Notes under the pieces: model-generated
Told to the model about the DNA's origin: nothing
The model's input: only the letters and a program-made list of their open reading frames with translations
Databases searched by the model: none
Made by a program: the position numbers and the translations under genes
Assembly (NCBI GenBank): GCA_928212115.1
Contig: CAKMRJ010005745.1
Coordinates: 101,299,599-101,363,598 of the forward strand
Direction of reading: 5' to 3'
Length of the DNA: 64,000 nt
From: Lactuca virosa
Lineage: Eukaryota; Streptophyta; Magnoliopsida; Asterales; Asteraceae
Part shown: one piece after another, positions 46,072-58,000 of the stretch
Layout of the letters: each line of letters begins with the position of its first letter
How positions within the stretch are numbered: position 1 is the stretch's first letter

Positions 46072-47867
46072 AGGGAATTTCGTCCCGAAATTAGAATCTT
46101 AACGAATACTCAGGGATAGGTGCGAAGGATGTGGATACTTCATGCTCTATCCGATCTGCCCATTCCCTTGGGGAATCAGATCTATACTGAGTCCTAACGA
46201 ACATTCACTACGAGGTATGGCTTTTCCTCTGGCCTCTAGGCTACACGAGATAAGGTTTCATCAGTTTCCTTTACCGAGACAAATTTCGCCTGTTTCCCTT
46301 AACGAGCGTGACTCTGGTATTTATGGATCTAATCGAGAAAATGATGAGAGTTTTTGTCAGGTACTACTGGTTCATTCGCTGAGACGTGGACAGGTTAGGG
46401 TGGAATTCTATGGAATCCCTAGAGCAGTTGGGGTCTGACGGATGTTGGGCCAATTCTTATCAAGAATCTCCGAGGGTCCTAAGTTCTTGGGAAAATAGAA
46501 CGTTCCGTACCCAAAACACGATGTACTTCCATGGTGAGATCATCACTTGGCTTGATCACCATTCTGATGTTCCAAAAGTTTTCTCTTACTGGAGGTGTAG
46601 TCCTTCTAATGGGTTCTTAGGAGTCTTAGGTCGTCTTCGGATTCGTACTTCCTAATGGTTGGCTTTCGGAGGTTTTTCCGGATCATGGGAGGTATCGACT
46701 ATATACTGGCCTCTATTGGTTATGTGACATCTATCTCGACCTAGTGCAACATGGACCTGCACTTCTAACTCTTGAGGTGTTTCTAACGGAAACTCTCAAA
46801 GTCGGTGTGATAGAGGGTTTTACCAGACGATGCTTAGAAAATTTAAATTTTCATCATTGTCTAATAGATGCTTTCACAGCATGATTCCTACTCGGAAAGA
46901 ATCATGCTCTCACTCGCTTCGCTGTTTCATGGATAGCAGTTTCAGATCAGGGCTAACTTCGCCCTTAGAGATTTTCTGAAGTGCTTGACTAATTCAGGAG
47001 GTGATTCTACTATCTCTTTAGAGATAATATTCTTTGGAACACCTAATAGTCTAACAAATCTCTAAGACATGCTCCATTTTCTAATGTGTCGGCTCCCTCC
47101 AGTTTGTAGGAAACGCGTATTCTTGTATAACCCATCGACTAACACCTAGACTGGTGTCTAGTCTACAATCTCTTTATGACCTGGGTTATAAAGCTTAACG
47201 CAACTTACCATCTACTTTATTCAAGTATTCCTGGTTGCGGGGGGGGGTAGTCATGTGGTTCTCAGTACCCTAGTACTAACTTTGGAGAATGCAGCCTATC
47301 GCCTATAGGGTGACGGTGGCTTTTCTCGCATGAGGAGGCATTGTCTCCTAGGCACTACTCGTCTGTATCTGGATGGACGAAGTGCCAGAGTAGTGCGAGT
47401 ATCCCTTTCAACTACTCTTCCGGTGTCACTGAGTTTCTCTATCTAGATTAAATCTAGATAGAAATGGATTCTGCTACCCATAATCTCTAATTTCTTCACC
47501 CATTCTTCTCAAAGTTTAACCTGTCACAGCTTTTCAGGTTTCTTGGCCCACTACTGAGATGCTTAATTTGTGGGGTTTGGCGTGAATGGATGCTCGTAGT
47601 CAATGTTTTTGACTTTTATGACTTGAGTTACTTTTCCCTAACTGAGGGTGTTAGCTACTATGTTGGCTTAACCGGGATGACAACAAATTTCGAATTTGTG
47701 GTCATTTTAGTAGCTCAACCCACAGTGGTTCTCTTGACTCCAACTCCTTTTCTATGGAATAGGATGAAGGGTCTTATTATAAGGTTCGTGGTAGACCCCA
47801 TACTCGGCTCAATCACTATCACTCCGTGTATGCAAGTCGTATATAGTTAAGATTGACGGGATGTTTA

Positions 47868-47961
47868 GATGTGTGGCCCCAACCCAAACCCATAACCAAG
47901 CAAGGAACAGGGGGTAGGGAGGAAGCACACATCATAAATTTCATTGATCTAAATTATATAC
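47868..47961 (-). repeat. Core/hairpin/TATA module, copy d (G internal)
   Basis: Arms GATGTGTG (47868-47875) and CACACATC (47926-47933) are perfectly complementary and unlike those of other copies. Core CCCATAACCAAGCAAGGAA at 47889-47907. TTATATAC at 47954-47961, 20 bp beyond the arm. Confidence 0.7.
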
Positions 47962-48611
47962 TACTTAAATGCATATACTTCGTAGTAGTAAGTTAATCCC
48001 ATAAGTTCTTTCTCTCGATTCACGAACCTGGTTGTGCGATGCAAATGGTCTTTCTGGGGGATCTACTGAGTAGGCTTCGGGCGGTTATTGTCTTCTGGAA
48101 TATTTGCAGTGCCTATCGCTTCTGGTTCTAACTGTCTAAGGAGGGGTTGGTTAACAGCGCATGGTGCCCTTCTCCTGGGTGATTATGAAGGTTGGATGAG
48201 AGGGACGACTGACGGTTCGCATTAGGTTTTCTTATTGGGTTCGGAAGAACCCTTATTGACGTATAGGCTATGGTGCAAGTTCTCTTTACACAGCACTAGG
48301 AATTTTTACATGGTCACACCAAGTCGAACCATGATTGACGGCAGTGTCGAATTTAACAAACATCGACATGACATGGAATGAAGATCGATAGGAGCATGTG
48401 CTGAACGGGGCACACAAGTTCTTAGCGTCTCGGGTTTCGTCCATGGTATCACTATCGCGGATACTTGGACCGATAGAATTGACGCGGAACTCAAGGGGTC
48501 CTGATGTCTTGGAATAATGTACTTTTCATGAACGGATTTCTCACGCGGTCTCTCTATAACCGCCTAGTATACACTAGTCATGTCTAATTACGATTAAAAA
48601 GGACTGTTGAC

Positions 48612-48700
48612 TGAGTGACTCCGCCCTAAATCCACAACCAAACAAGGAACAGGAGATAAGGCAGCATCACTCACTCGAGGTCTATCAATCCCAATTATAC
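48612..48700 (-). repeat. Core/hairpin/TATA module, copy e (G internal)
   Basis: Arms TGAGTGACTCCGCC (48612-48625) and GGCAGCATCACTCA (48660-48673) pair at 13 of 14 positions if the minus strand is transcribed, two as G-U. Core CCACAACCAAACAAGGAA at 48632-48649. TTATAC at 48695-48700. Confidence 0.7.
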
Positions 48701-48898
48701 ATGGCCTAAACGTATATGCTAAACCATTATAGCTTTACCCGATGGGTTTTTAAGTGTTACAACAGTGCTGCGACTTTCGCCTTAACGAGGGAGTAATTAC
48801 AATTAGAATCGATTATTTAAAATTTTCGGTTAGTTACTCAGGATCGAGAGACGTACCAAAATTCTACCGGGTTCTTGGATGCTTCCCTTAGGCATTAG

Positions 48899-49430
48899 GG
48901 CCTTTCAGTTGGGCAGTCCCTCTTGAAGTGCCCAATTTCACCACATAGGTGACATACTGGGCTGGTCCCAACATTAGTGGTTGATGTAATGAACTAAACC
49001 GGGGTTCTGCAGCTGCGAGCGGTATGCCCCTTCATGTTGCATCTAACACAAAAGGGTTCTCGACAGATACCATGATGATGGTAGTTACACTTGTTGCAGC
49101 GGGGAAGGTTCCCTAGGTATGGTCTTCTTGGAGTCAAGATGGAAGGGTTGACAGAGGCATTGATTACCTCAGCTTGTTGCCCTTTGGAAGGTCCTTGAGT
49201 CGAGGTACTTTCCTCCTCGTTCTTAAACTTTCTTTTCAGCGGATTTGGTTGGGGTTCTTGGGTGGCTTTACACACCGATGCTGGTTGCTGCTGTCCATTG
49301 CTTTGATCGGGATTCCCGATAGTGCTCTTGCTAACATTGGCGTTGTTAGCATTCAGGTAAGCCATGACAGCGGCTACGGCTGCTGAAACTGCAGCTTGAA
49401 ACGTAGCTTCATCGATTTGAAGAATCGGTG
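48899..49430 (-). pseudogene. G gag remnant with zinc knuckles
   Basis: The minus strand encodes ATFQAAVSAAVAAVMAYLNA, a Gln/Ser/Lys-rich stretch (PLKRKFKNEEEST), then the Cys/His series CNKCNYHHHGICREPFCVRC and NMKGHTARSC, a stop at 48994, and in the same frame VCHLCGEIGHFKRDCP (about 48905-48960). This is the nucleocapsid end of a plant Ty3/gypsy gag. The capsid core that normally lies between the N-terminus and the knuckles is missing, so the remnant is a deletion derivative that could at most bind nucleic acid. It is the only evidence that G descends from a coding gypsy element. Confidence 0.8.
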
Positions 49431-51061
49431 TCTTACCAGCGGGTTGGTTACGGCATGGTTTTTCCTACATGACAAGGAACATAAGTTGATGAGAAACGAT
49501 GGTTAACCTTAGACGTGTCTTTCTTTACTATGATAGGCATAAATTTTCCCGCGCCTTGATTTATGGTTATCTGAGTGTCGACCTACATCCCTATGATGCA
49601 GTCCTGGTAATAGGGTAGGAGTAAGTGTATCGGAAAGCCATAAATCGGGTGTCGTTCCAACGAAGTTATCTTTAAATTGGAGAGGTTCACTCTCCGGCTT
49701 TGAAAAGATTTAAGAGAAGTTCGGAACGAAGATCACGGAAGAAAAGGCTCATGAAAACTTATGGCTAAACACTCTCAATCGAGGTTTTGTGATCCGATCT
49801 ATTTATATTAATTGCGACGGGAAAGACGATTTGCCTAACACATAGTGTGAGTAGTGAAATCACTAGCTCACTGTATTGTATTATTTTATGGATTATTAGC
49901 GTGACGTTAAAGAGGTTGAAACACTTCTCGGGTTCCATGCATTGGCTCCCTCTGTCCACCTCTTATCCTCGACTGGATCAGGCGTTGGTTTTCTTCGGGT
50001 ACTTATATAGGGTTCTCTTATCTTGTAGACATACTAAATTTCTGCTCTGCCTTACTTCCGATTCTGACTCTGAGTGTCATCACTTCATAATGGATGACTG
50101 GAATCTCGGGAGTTCAGACGAATTTATCACCGATGTCCCTAAAAGGTATAGGCACATGGTGATTTCAATAGTCTCGTCCCTGTTCATTTATTTCCTAATT
50201 GGAAATCTTCTCAATGAACCTCTTCTGGGTCTGTATCGACTCTTCTGCCGATTACTGAAGTGGATAAGGTTTTCTAAAGGGGTTTATGCGAGAATGGGAA
50301 TGTCTAAAGAATCTTAAGAGATTATTAAAACATTTTACTGGGTGACCCATATCGAGTCCTGCTATAATTACAAAGCGTACACAAATCATATATAACTTAG
50401 ATCTGATAGGCCTTCGAATATGTGATACTACTCTATATCCACATCCAAACAAGGAAAAGGAAGTAGGGCGAAACCACATATTCCTAGCCTATGAGATCCT
50501 CACTATGTATAACCTTGGGAGTATACACTCTGTAATCATAGGTCTATCAATAAGGGTCTTTTTAGTTTTCAAGCAAGGTTATTTATGGTTCCTAAAATAC
50601 TCCCATAGTATTTTAATTACATGTTTGATTCTAAAAACTTCTGAACATACTTTTGGGTTTATTGTTAGTCTTTTAGTATACTAAAATACTCCTATAGTAT
50701 TTTAAACTGTATGTTTGGCTCTAGCATTCCTATATGGTAAGTTTCAGATTCATTGCAACATCACCATCACTCCCAAGCACACGTTAGTCGCATCTCGAAT
50801 AAATATAGTTGATCAGGTTATATTTATTCCAGCTATGATTACATAACTGCCCAGGTTTGCGGTAATGCTAAACGTCCGAAGACGTTTATTCTTATTTTTC
50901 TCGTGACACTTGTTCGGGTTTTTATATTCTGGATGTTCTTATACTTTTGTAAAATATGGTTATATTTTAAAGTATAATTCTTGGTCAGAGTGTTTTATCC
51001 CAATGTATTTATAGGTTGTATATCTTTTATTATTTGATATACTGAGCTCACAATAAACAAT
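49431..51061 (-). other. Leader of element G
   Basis: Non-coding leader between the primer-binding site and gag remnant; homologous to 847-2305 in F. It contains module copy f and two related CCTATAGTATTTTAA-type blocks near 50600 and 50690. No gene. Confidence 0.72.
50416..50512 (-). repeat. Core/hairpin/TATA module, copy f (G leader)
   Basis: Arms GAATATGTG (50416-50424) and CACATATTC (50475-50483) are perfectly complementary. Outside them ATCTGATAGGC (50401-50411) and GCCTATGAGAT (50487-50497) add ten more pairs of eleven. Core CCACATCCAAACAAGGAA at 50439-50456. TATGTATAAC at 50504-50513. Confidence 0.75.
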
Positions 51062-51073
51062 GCTCTGATACCA
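51062..51073 (-). promoter_or_regulatory. Primer-binding site of element G
   Basis: GCTCTGATACCA on the plus strand, three bases before the LTR start at 51077; identical layout to F. Confidence 0.87.
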
Positions 51074-52512
51074 ATCTGTCACACCCTAAAACCGGAACGG
51101 CGGAAACGTTCTGGGGTGGAGGACGTCATGTCAAGTATCACAACATATGCAGTATAGTAATCAAAGTACAACAACCATTGCATTAATAGTAATAATTTTA
51201 CATAGGTTACATTTTACAACAACATCAAAGTAGATTTAGAGATAACATAAGATGCAGCTTGGTACTAGGATGACTTCGCAAAAGCTCCCGGAGTGTACCT
51301 GTCTACTGATGATCTGAGAATACAAGTTATTTTGAAAGTGAGTATCAGCATTTTAATGCTGGTGAGTTCATAAGTATTTAATGACATTGATATAAATACA
51401 TGTTATTATTCAAAATAATCTCATAAAAGATGGTGGTTTAGAATTTACAGAGTGTTAGAATTCTTTCCAGAAAATCCTATATTTTCTAATAAAAGTAGTC
51501 TTCTACCAAGACACATTTGTTTTATGTTTAAACCATTGAGTTTCTCTACTAAATCAGTCTTCTACCAAGGCCCGACTGTTTTATGTTTAAGGAGTAATTT
51601 CCCCCAAAGGTAACTATCTTTATCAAAATATAGTTTATACTTTTAATAAATATGAGAGAAGATCACAAGTAAAAGTAATAGGGAAAATAATACTTTTCTT
51701 CAGCAATGACGTTGTTGTTGATAAAGAGTAAAAATACAGACTCCAGGAAGTATTGAATGAACAATACACCTCGGAAAGTCTGAGTGAATGAAATACAGAC
51801 TCCAGGCGGTATTAAGTGAACAATACGCCTCGGAGAGTCTAAGTGAATGAAATACAGACTCCAGGCGGTATTAAGTGAACAATACGCCTCGGAGAGTCTA
51901 AGTGAACCTTTAATCCTAAGTATGTGAGTTTAAAGGTTTAATATAAGGCCTAGTGTATAACTAGGAAAATATATTATGATGGTTTCATATATAGAAAATA
52001 CCGTGATAATACTTATTACCTTAAAGCCATGAATTATAAGGTAAATGTAAAGATACTCGTAACCATACTGATTGACGGATGTAAACACGACGACCTGCTG
52101 GCGTCGAAATGGATGTGACATTTATCACCCCTTGGCTTGGTCGGCCGGGACTGTAGCTAGCAGTCAGGATGTGGGATGGTCTGTCCCGTATAGATCTATA
52201 CACACAATGCCCGCTCTCCCTCCAGGAGACTCTGGTTACCACTCGACAACGGTGAAATCCGCGTCATGAGGATGTATCTTGTGTTTTGATTTCTATAATC
52301 CTTTCTTTTTACTAAAAGTACAAGTATTTAGAATATAGATATAACTAAGTTCTTCATCATGAAACTTATCGTTAGTATCTAAACTACACCTATTATAGTT
52401 TACTTGAGAGGTTATCTAGGTGCCTTTGCTACCCAAAGGTGTTGAAAGGGAGCAAGAGTTTTAATATCTAACCAGATATACATAATATATAACTAGGACT
52501 TCAACGACACTC

Positions 52513-52608
52513 GGACAAATAACCGGATGCTCTAAGTCCACAACCAAACAAGGAACAGGAAATAAAACGGGCTATCAGTCCTACGTCCTTCAAACCCTAC
52601 TTATATAA
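52513..52608 (-). repeat. Core/hairpin/TATA module, copy g (G 5' LTR)
   Basis: LTR counterpart of copy c with core at 52538-52555; the arms and the TATA-like word are unchanged. Confidence 0.7.
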
Positions 52609-53413
52609 CTATATCTATATAGACATGAATCTAACAAGAATATAAGTTTAAAAGACTTTTATAAAAGTTTAGTAAATTAAAAAGAGATTTTAATATTTTG
52701 AAAGAGACTTGAAAACAAGATTTGAAAACTTTTAGCTAAATAAAACAGTTTAACATGCAGAAATCTATTTGTCTGACAGTTATTAATCACATGTGATTGA
52801 TATAATAACTTATCAGTTCAACTTGTATTCCCCCCCCCCCCCCATAAAAGCATTTAAAATCATTTCAAAGGTTGATTAAGGGGTATGAACTCACCTTAAG
52901 TGAGTAACTCGAAAGAAAGATTGATATAGGATCACCGGATGTCGAATGAAGTCGTGAGCACAAACGAATCCTAGTTTAACATGTAATAACACATATATGA
53001 ATATATTTAGGGTATATAACCACTAATAGACACATGGATACACTTTAGGGACATGAGAACACTTAGAAATGAGTGTTACAAACACCCATTGAAGTCCCTA
53101 AATGAGTGTGGGGCATTAGATTTGAGTGTAAGGCCACCAAACTCAACCTTTGTGAGTGTGCGGCCAGGTGTGCAGCCAGGCCTGTGTGCGGCCGTACACT
53201 CCCACCTAAACGTTTTTGAGGCCCTTAGAGTGTTCTTGGATGAAGATTCTAGAGAGAGAAAGTTCCAGCTTTGAAGGAGTGGGAGAAAGGGGTGTAAGGT
53301 TGGCTAAGTGTTCAATATATAGGGTCGAGTGTGAGGCTGGAGGGTGTGTGCGGCTGGGTGTGCGGCTGGCTGGCCGCACACGCGGGTGTGCGGCTGGCTG
53401 GCCGCACACGCGG

Positions 53414-53429
53414 GTGTGCGGCCGCACAC
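53414..53429. repeat. GTGTGCGGCCGCACAC palindrome, G 5' LTR
   Basis: A 16-bp perfect palindrome about 200 bp inside the U3 end of the LTR, surrounded by GTGTGCGG and CCGCACAC words. The counterpart in the other LTR is at 45844-45859. Element F has a TTTACGGCCGTAAA palindrome in the corresponding part of its LTR. Confidence 0.9.
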
Positions 53430-53627
53430 ACCTTCTTTGGTGTGTTTGGCACGATTTTGTGATGCTACACACTTTCTAACCCTTCTTAAGACTCATATCT
53501 ATGTTATACTAAGCCTAGAACACTCATATAGACCCACATTTTCGTTAAAAGATAGCAAAATGAAGGCTGACACTCGGCTGAGTTGAATAGTTGGACTTTA
53601 CAAGACAAGGATTTTCGGGTTGTCACA

Positions 53628-53632
53628 ATCAA
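53628..53632. repeat. Target-site duplication of element G, right
   Basis: ATCAA directly after the GGGTTGTCACA end of the LTR; matches 32791-32795. Confidence 0.95.
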
Positions 53633-55046
53633 ACAGCCGAATGTACTCTTCAAACAGGTTGGATATAGGAACCGAGACCTGTCCAGATTCAGGAAATATT
53701 TCTCCTAAGTCACTTTCACTTCTTTGAACTTTCTTCATGTAATTATCGTCAAAGGTGACATAATATGTTTCTTCAATCCGTTTGGATCGTTTATTCAACA
53801 CTCTGTATGCTTTTGATGTTAGCGAATAACCCAGAAAGATTCCCTCATCGGCTTTGACGTCAAACTTATTTCGGTTCTCTTTAGAATTAAAAATAAAGCA
53901 CCTTGAACCGAATATGTGGAAAAATTTGACATTTGGATTTCGATTGTTTAAGATCTCATATGGAGTGATTGAGAATCTCTTGTTGAGCAAGGACCGATTC
54001 TGAGTGTAGCACGCGGTTGCAACTGCATCAGCCCAGAAGTATAACGGAAGAGAAGCGAAATTGAGCATGGTTCTGGCTGCTTCACATAAGGAACGGTTTC
54101 GTCTTTCAACAATCCCATTCTGTTGTGGTGTATAAGGGGCCGAAAAATTGTGAGTTATCCCCTTATCAGCCAGAAAGCCTTCAAAATCTTTATTCTTGAA
54201 TTCCAGTCCATTGTCACTCCTGATATTCCTCACCGTCTTTCTCAACTGTACTTCCACTTGCTTGATAAATGTCTTCAACTTGGGAGTTGCATCTGATTTC
54301 TGCTTAAGAAAGAAAACCCAGGTGAAGCGTGAAAAATCATCTACAATAACAAGAATGTACTTACTACCACCGAAACTCTCGATAGCCGAAGGTCCACATA
54401 AGTCAATGTGCAATAGTTCAAGTGCTTCAACAATCTTTGTATTGATTCGTGTATGGTGGCTCTTTCTGCTTTGTTTGCCCATCTCACACGCTGCACACAG
54501 ATGTTCCTTGTCAAACTTGAGAAGAGGGAGGCCTCGAACGTGATCACCAAGCACCAACTTATTAATGTCTTTGAAGTTCAGGTGCGATAGACATCGATGC
54601 CACAACCAGCTTTCATCTGTATTCGCCTTTGACAGCAGACATATTGCTGGTTTTCCTCGTATTGGGTTGAGATTTAAAGGATACATCTCTCCCTTGCGTT
54701 CAGATTTTAGCAGAACCTTTTTCGATTGCTTTTCAATTATTTCAGAGCCCTCATCATCAAATGATACTTTCAGACCTGTTCCCACAACTAATTGTGACAC
54801 GCTGATGAGGTTATGCTGCAATCCTTCCACATATGCCACTTTTCGAATTGAGAAATCTCCATTAGTTATCATACCGTATCCCTTGATTGTTCCATAGGAG
54901 TTATTTCCATACTTTACACACCCACCATCTTTTAGGGACCGAAACTCCCTCAGCTCTTCCTTCCTTCCTGTCATGTGACGCGAGCAGCCACTGTCTATAT
55001 ACCATTCATCATCGAACTTCTCGTCACTAATTACCTGCAAATTCAA
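53633..55046 (-). pseudogene. Element A protease and integrase
   Basis: Open minus-strand frame from a TTG-started reading at 55046 to the element G junction, where the host frame is cut after EEYIRLFD. Protease DEWYIDSGCSRHMTGRKEEL near 55000; integrase zinc region WLWHRCLSHLNFKDINKL and CAACEMGKQSRKSHH; catalytic core HIDLCGPSAIESFGGSKYI, RSDNGLEF and GIVERRNRSLCEAARTML; then FLGYSLTSKAYRVLNKRSK. No internal stop is seen, so before G inserted this part was intact. Integrase joins the cDNA ends to host DNA. It lies in the -1 frame relative to gag, and its frame agrees with the linker and RT beyond element G. Confidence 0.93.
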
Positions 55047-58000
55047 GCAGATTTAGGAACCCAAAGTTTCTTGGGTCCTGGTGAGTCTTTCACAGAAAAA
55101 GGAATTACAGAAGAAATATCAACCAAATATGTTCTTTTTACTAGAGTGGTTTGATCTTTTCTTTTAATGGTATACACCTTGATTTTAGTTTTATCTTGTT
55201 TAATCTTTGGTGCATTAGTTGGTGTGTTGTTAGATGGTTTAGGAATTTTCTTTTGAATCCTAGGGTTAGCTGACTTTTTCTTATTATGGAACTCAGAATC
55301 TGATGCTAGCTTTCCCTTTTCTTTGATGTCCTTCACAGAATTTGTTTTGCATTGGGACTTGGAAGGACCGAAACTAGACTGGGGACCGAAACTTGACTTT
55401 CGGTTTTGAGTGACGGTGTTGGAACCGAAAGTGTGCTTTCGGTTGTTAACTGTGACGTTCGAACCGAAACTAGACTTTCGGTTCTGGGTTTTGGAATAGT
55501 AGGAATTTGGACTGAAATTTTCCTTTAGTTTTTCCTTTCCTTTGTCCGTTGATTCTTTCTTAGGAGGGACGTAGTTTGGATTTTGAGATTGCCAGTGACT
55601 TTTTTGCTCATTCAGATTCTTTGCGTATCTTTGATTTCTTAGGCGTTTCTGTTCAGCTAACTCCTTCTGCGATTTATGGATATTAAAGCTGGCCTTTGGC
55701 TTCTCCTTTTGAGTTTCGGTTGTCTTTGTTGGAACTTTCGGCTCTTTCATTGGTTCTTCAGGGATTTCTTTGGTTCCACTTGTGCTTGGTTTGTCGAAAC
55801 TCGAGGGTTTGTTGATGGGTTCAGCAACGTATCTTCCTTTAACCCTCCATGAAGTCTGCTCAGATAAGCCTACGGTTTCGTCTGCGTTGTCAATAGGGGC
55901 TGACCAGAAGTAATCGTCGCACCCTTCAGCATTGTCTTTGTCGACCAAGATTCTTAATTTTGCCGTTTGTTTTGTAGTGACCCCTGTAACTGCATAAACC
56001 TGATTTGGCACAGTTTGAACCTTTTGATAAACCATAGCTTTTTCTTTGAGTTTTTGTTGCTTGTCTTTTGACAGGCGAGCGAATTCAACCGAATTTTCAG
56101 AGATGAGGGGTTTCTCATTCTCGGTTTCGCTCTTCATAAACTCAGAGCAATCAACAACGTCTTCTACTGAGATTTCACTCATCTCACTTTCCTCATCAAA
56201 TTCAGACGTGTTTTCTAAGTTGATTTTATTTTCTGAAGTTAATTTGGCATTAGACAAGTCAAATGATTGAATAGTGTCTGACTTAATTTTCAACCTATCA
56301 TTTTCATCTAAAATATCTTTTAGCATACATTTGTGTTCCTTAGAATCAATGAAGGTTTCTATCTTGTCTAGTCCAATTTTGTAAGACATGGATGTCTCTT
56401 CTGATGACACTACTGATTCACATTCTGCTATGACCTCATCCTCCTTAAATTCAAGGAAGGGTAAAATCATCTTATGAATCTTCTTTCCTATCTCACAGCT
56501 TAAATGCAATTGAGCAATATTAGTGTATAAACGCTTAGCAATTAAACAAAAAACATTCCTTTGTTTTAAAAACTTTAAATTGTCTCTTTGCAAATAAATA
56601 CTTTCATCCCTAGCCCTAATTAACTCCGCCTCCTTCAGCTCAATCCACATTCTTCTCTCCTCACTTTTTGAAGACACCCTGCTAAGTTGGTCAGTTAGGT
56701 TAGAATTCGCTAAGCGAGTTTGCATGAGACTACCACTTAAGTTAGAAAATTTAAATTTTAATTCATTTAATTCTTCTTCATAATCTGTTATTGGAACTTT
56801 AAGTGATTCAATGATGGATTGTACCTTTTTGATCAACCGATCGCAGTCGTTGATCTTCTCACTAACAGGCTTGGCTGCAAAACACTTGTCCTCAGTCAGG
56901 TTCGGTTCCTCATTTGCACTTTCGGTTGATGAACCACCTGTGACAATTAAACACTTTCCAGCCGAACCTACTTCCTTTGCCACATAAGCCTTTCCATGAG
57001 TGGGCTTTCTTACCTCTTCATCTTCAGAGTCGGTTGACCAAACTTCAACGCCACCGAACTCATCTTCATCTGCATTTTCCTGTACAATCAAGGCATTCAT
57101 AGCACTGTTAGTCATCTTCTTTTTCTTGATCTCTTCCAACTTGCGCATATAGTACGCCTCATCATCTTCACCATCTCTTTTCTCAGCCATTTTCCTTAGC
57201 ATGCAATCTTTGGCAAAGTGGTTCTTGCCGTAACAGTAATTGCAGTCGTACCCAGAGTCTCCTGCAAGCTTTCTCTCCTTCTTATCTTCATCCTTTTGAG
57301 AGGAGATTTTCGCTTCATCCTTCACTTTCTCAGAGCTGTAACTTCCCTGCCAGTTTCGGTTCTTGTTGACAGGAAATTTTCTTCGTGCAAACTTCTTTGG
57401 ATTGGTGACCATCAAAGCATACTCCTCGCTTGTAAGGTCACACTCAGACATATCGGACTCTTCTTCTTCTTCTGCAATGCTTTTTCCTTTTGAGACAAGG
57501 GGCAGCGATCCCACACCAGAAACCACTTTCGCTTCTTTGGTTACTACACTTTCATGGTACTTAAGTATTCCCACAAGTTTCGCTAGTGAGTAAGACTTAA
57601 ACTCTTCATGCGCTTTCACAGTTGAAACCACAGCCATCCATTCCGGTCTCAGCCCATTCATGAAAGTCACCTTCTGCTCGATCAACTTTCTTTCTATTCC
57701 ATGCTTGATCATCTTACTTAGGAGATGATTGAACCGATCGAAAGTTTGTATGAGTTTCTCCTCCAAATTCTGACAGCAGCAAGGTTTGAATGGAGTGTTC
57801 AAGATCTTCATCAGTTGAATAAAGTTCTTTCAACCTATCCCAGATTTCTTTGGCCGTCGTGCATGAACCAACCAACCGAAAAGTGTCAGATTGTAAGGCG
57901 AATCTAATCATTCTCATAGCCTTCACATTACACAGCAACTTGTCTTTCTCGTCCTGTGGCATCTTCTCTACATCCGCCACCAGCTTGTTATATTCCTTTT

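Larger units (their letters stand above)
46072..48898 (-). other. G internal region without recognisable pol
   Basis: 2.8 kb where pol would be expected. I find no protease, RT, RNase H, integrase or chromodomain motif on either strand and no long frame. It holds two copies of the core/hairpin/TATA module (47868-47961 and 48612-48700). The short frames here are not supported as genes. Confidence 0.65.
32796..53627 (-). mobile_element. Giant-LTR gypsy-type element G, with B nested in it
   Basis: Minus-strand element: 3' LTR 32796-34041 plus 44535-46057 (interrupted by element B), polypurine tract, internal region 46058-51076, primer-binding site and 5' LTR 51077-53627. The ATCAA target duplication proves the limits. 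The only coding remnant I find is a short gag with zinc knuckles (48899-49430). No protease, RT, RNase H, integrase or chromodomain motif is visible in the 2.8 kb between gag and the polypurine tract. The LTRs and internal length (about 5.0 kb) suggest a non-autonomous LARD/TR-GAG-like derivative. The closing block ATTTCGGGACGAAATTC then the purine tract is typical of plant gypsy elements. Confidence 0.88.
51077..53627 (-). repeat. 5' LTR of element G
   Basis: A 2551-bp LTR, TGTCACACCC to GGGTTGTCACA. It carries the three-unit hairpin array (51738-51900), module copy g (52513-52608), a C15-like tract near 52831, a 238-bp deletion relative to the other LTR and one extra 28-bp unit in the GTGTGCGG segment (about 53360-53410). 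Confidence 0.92.
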
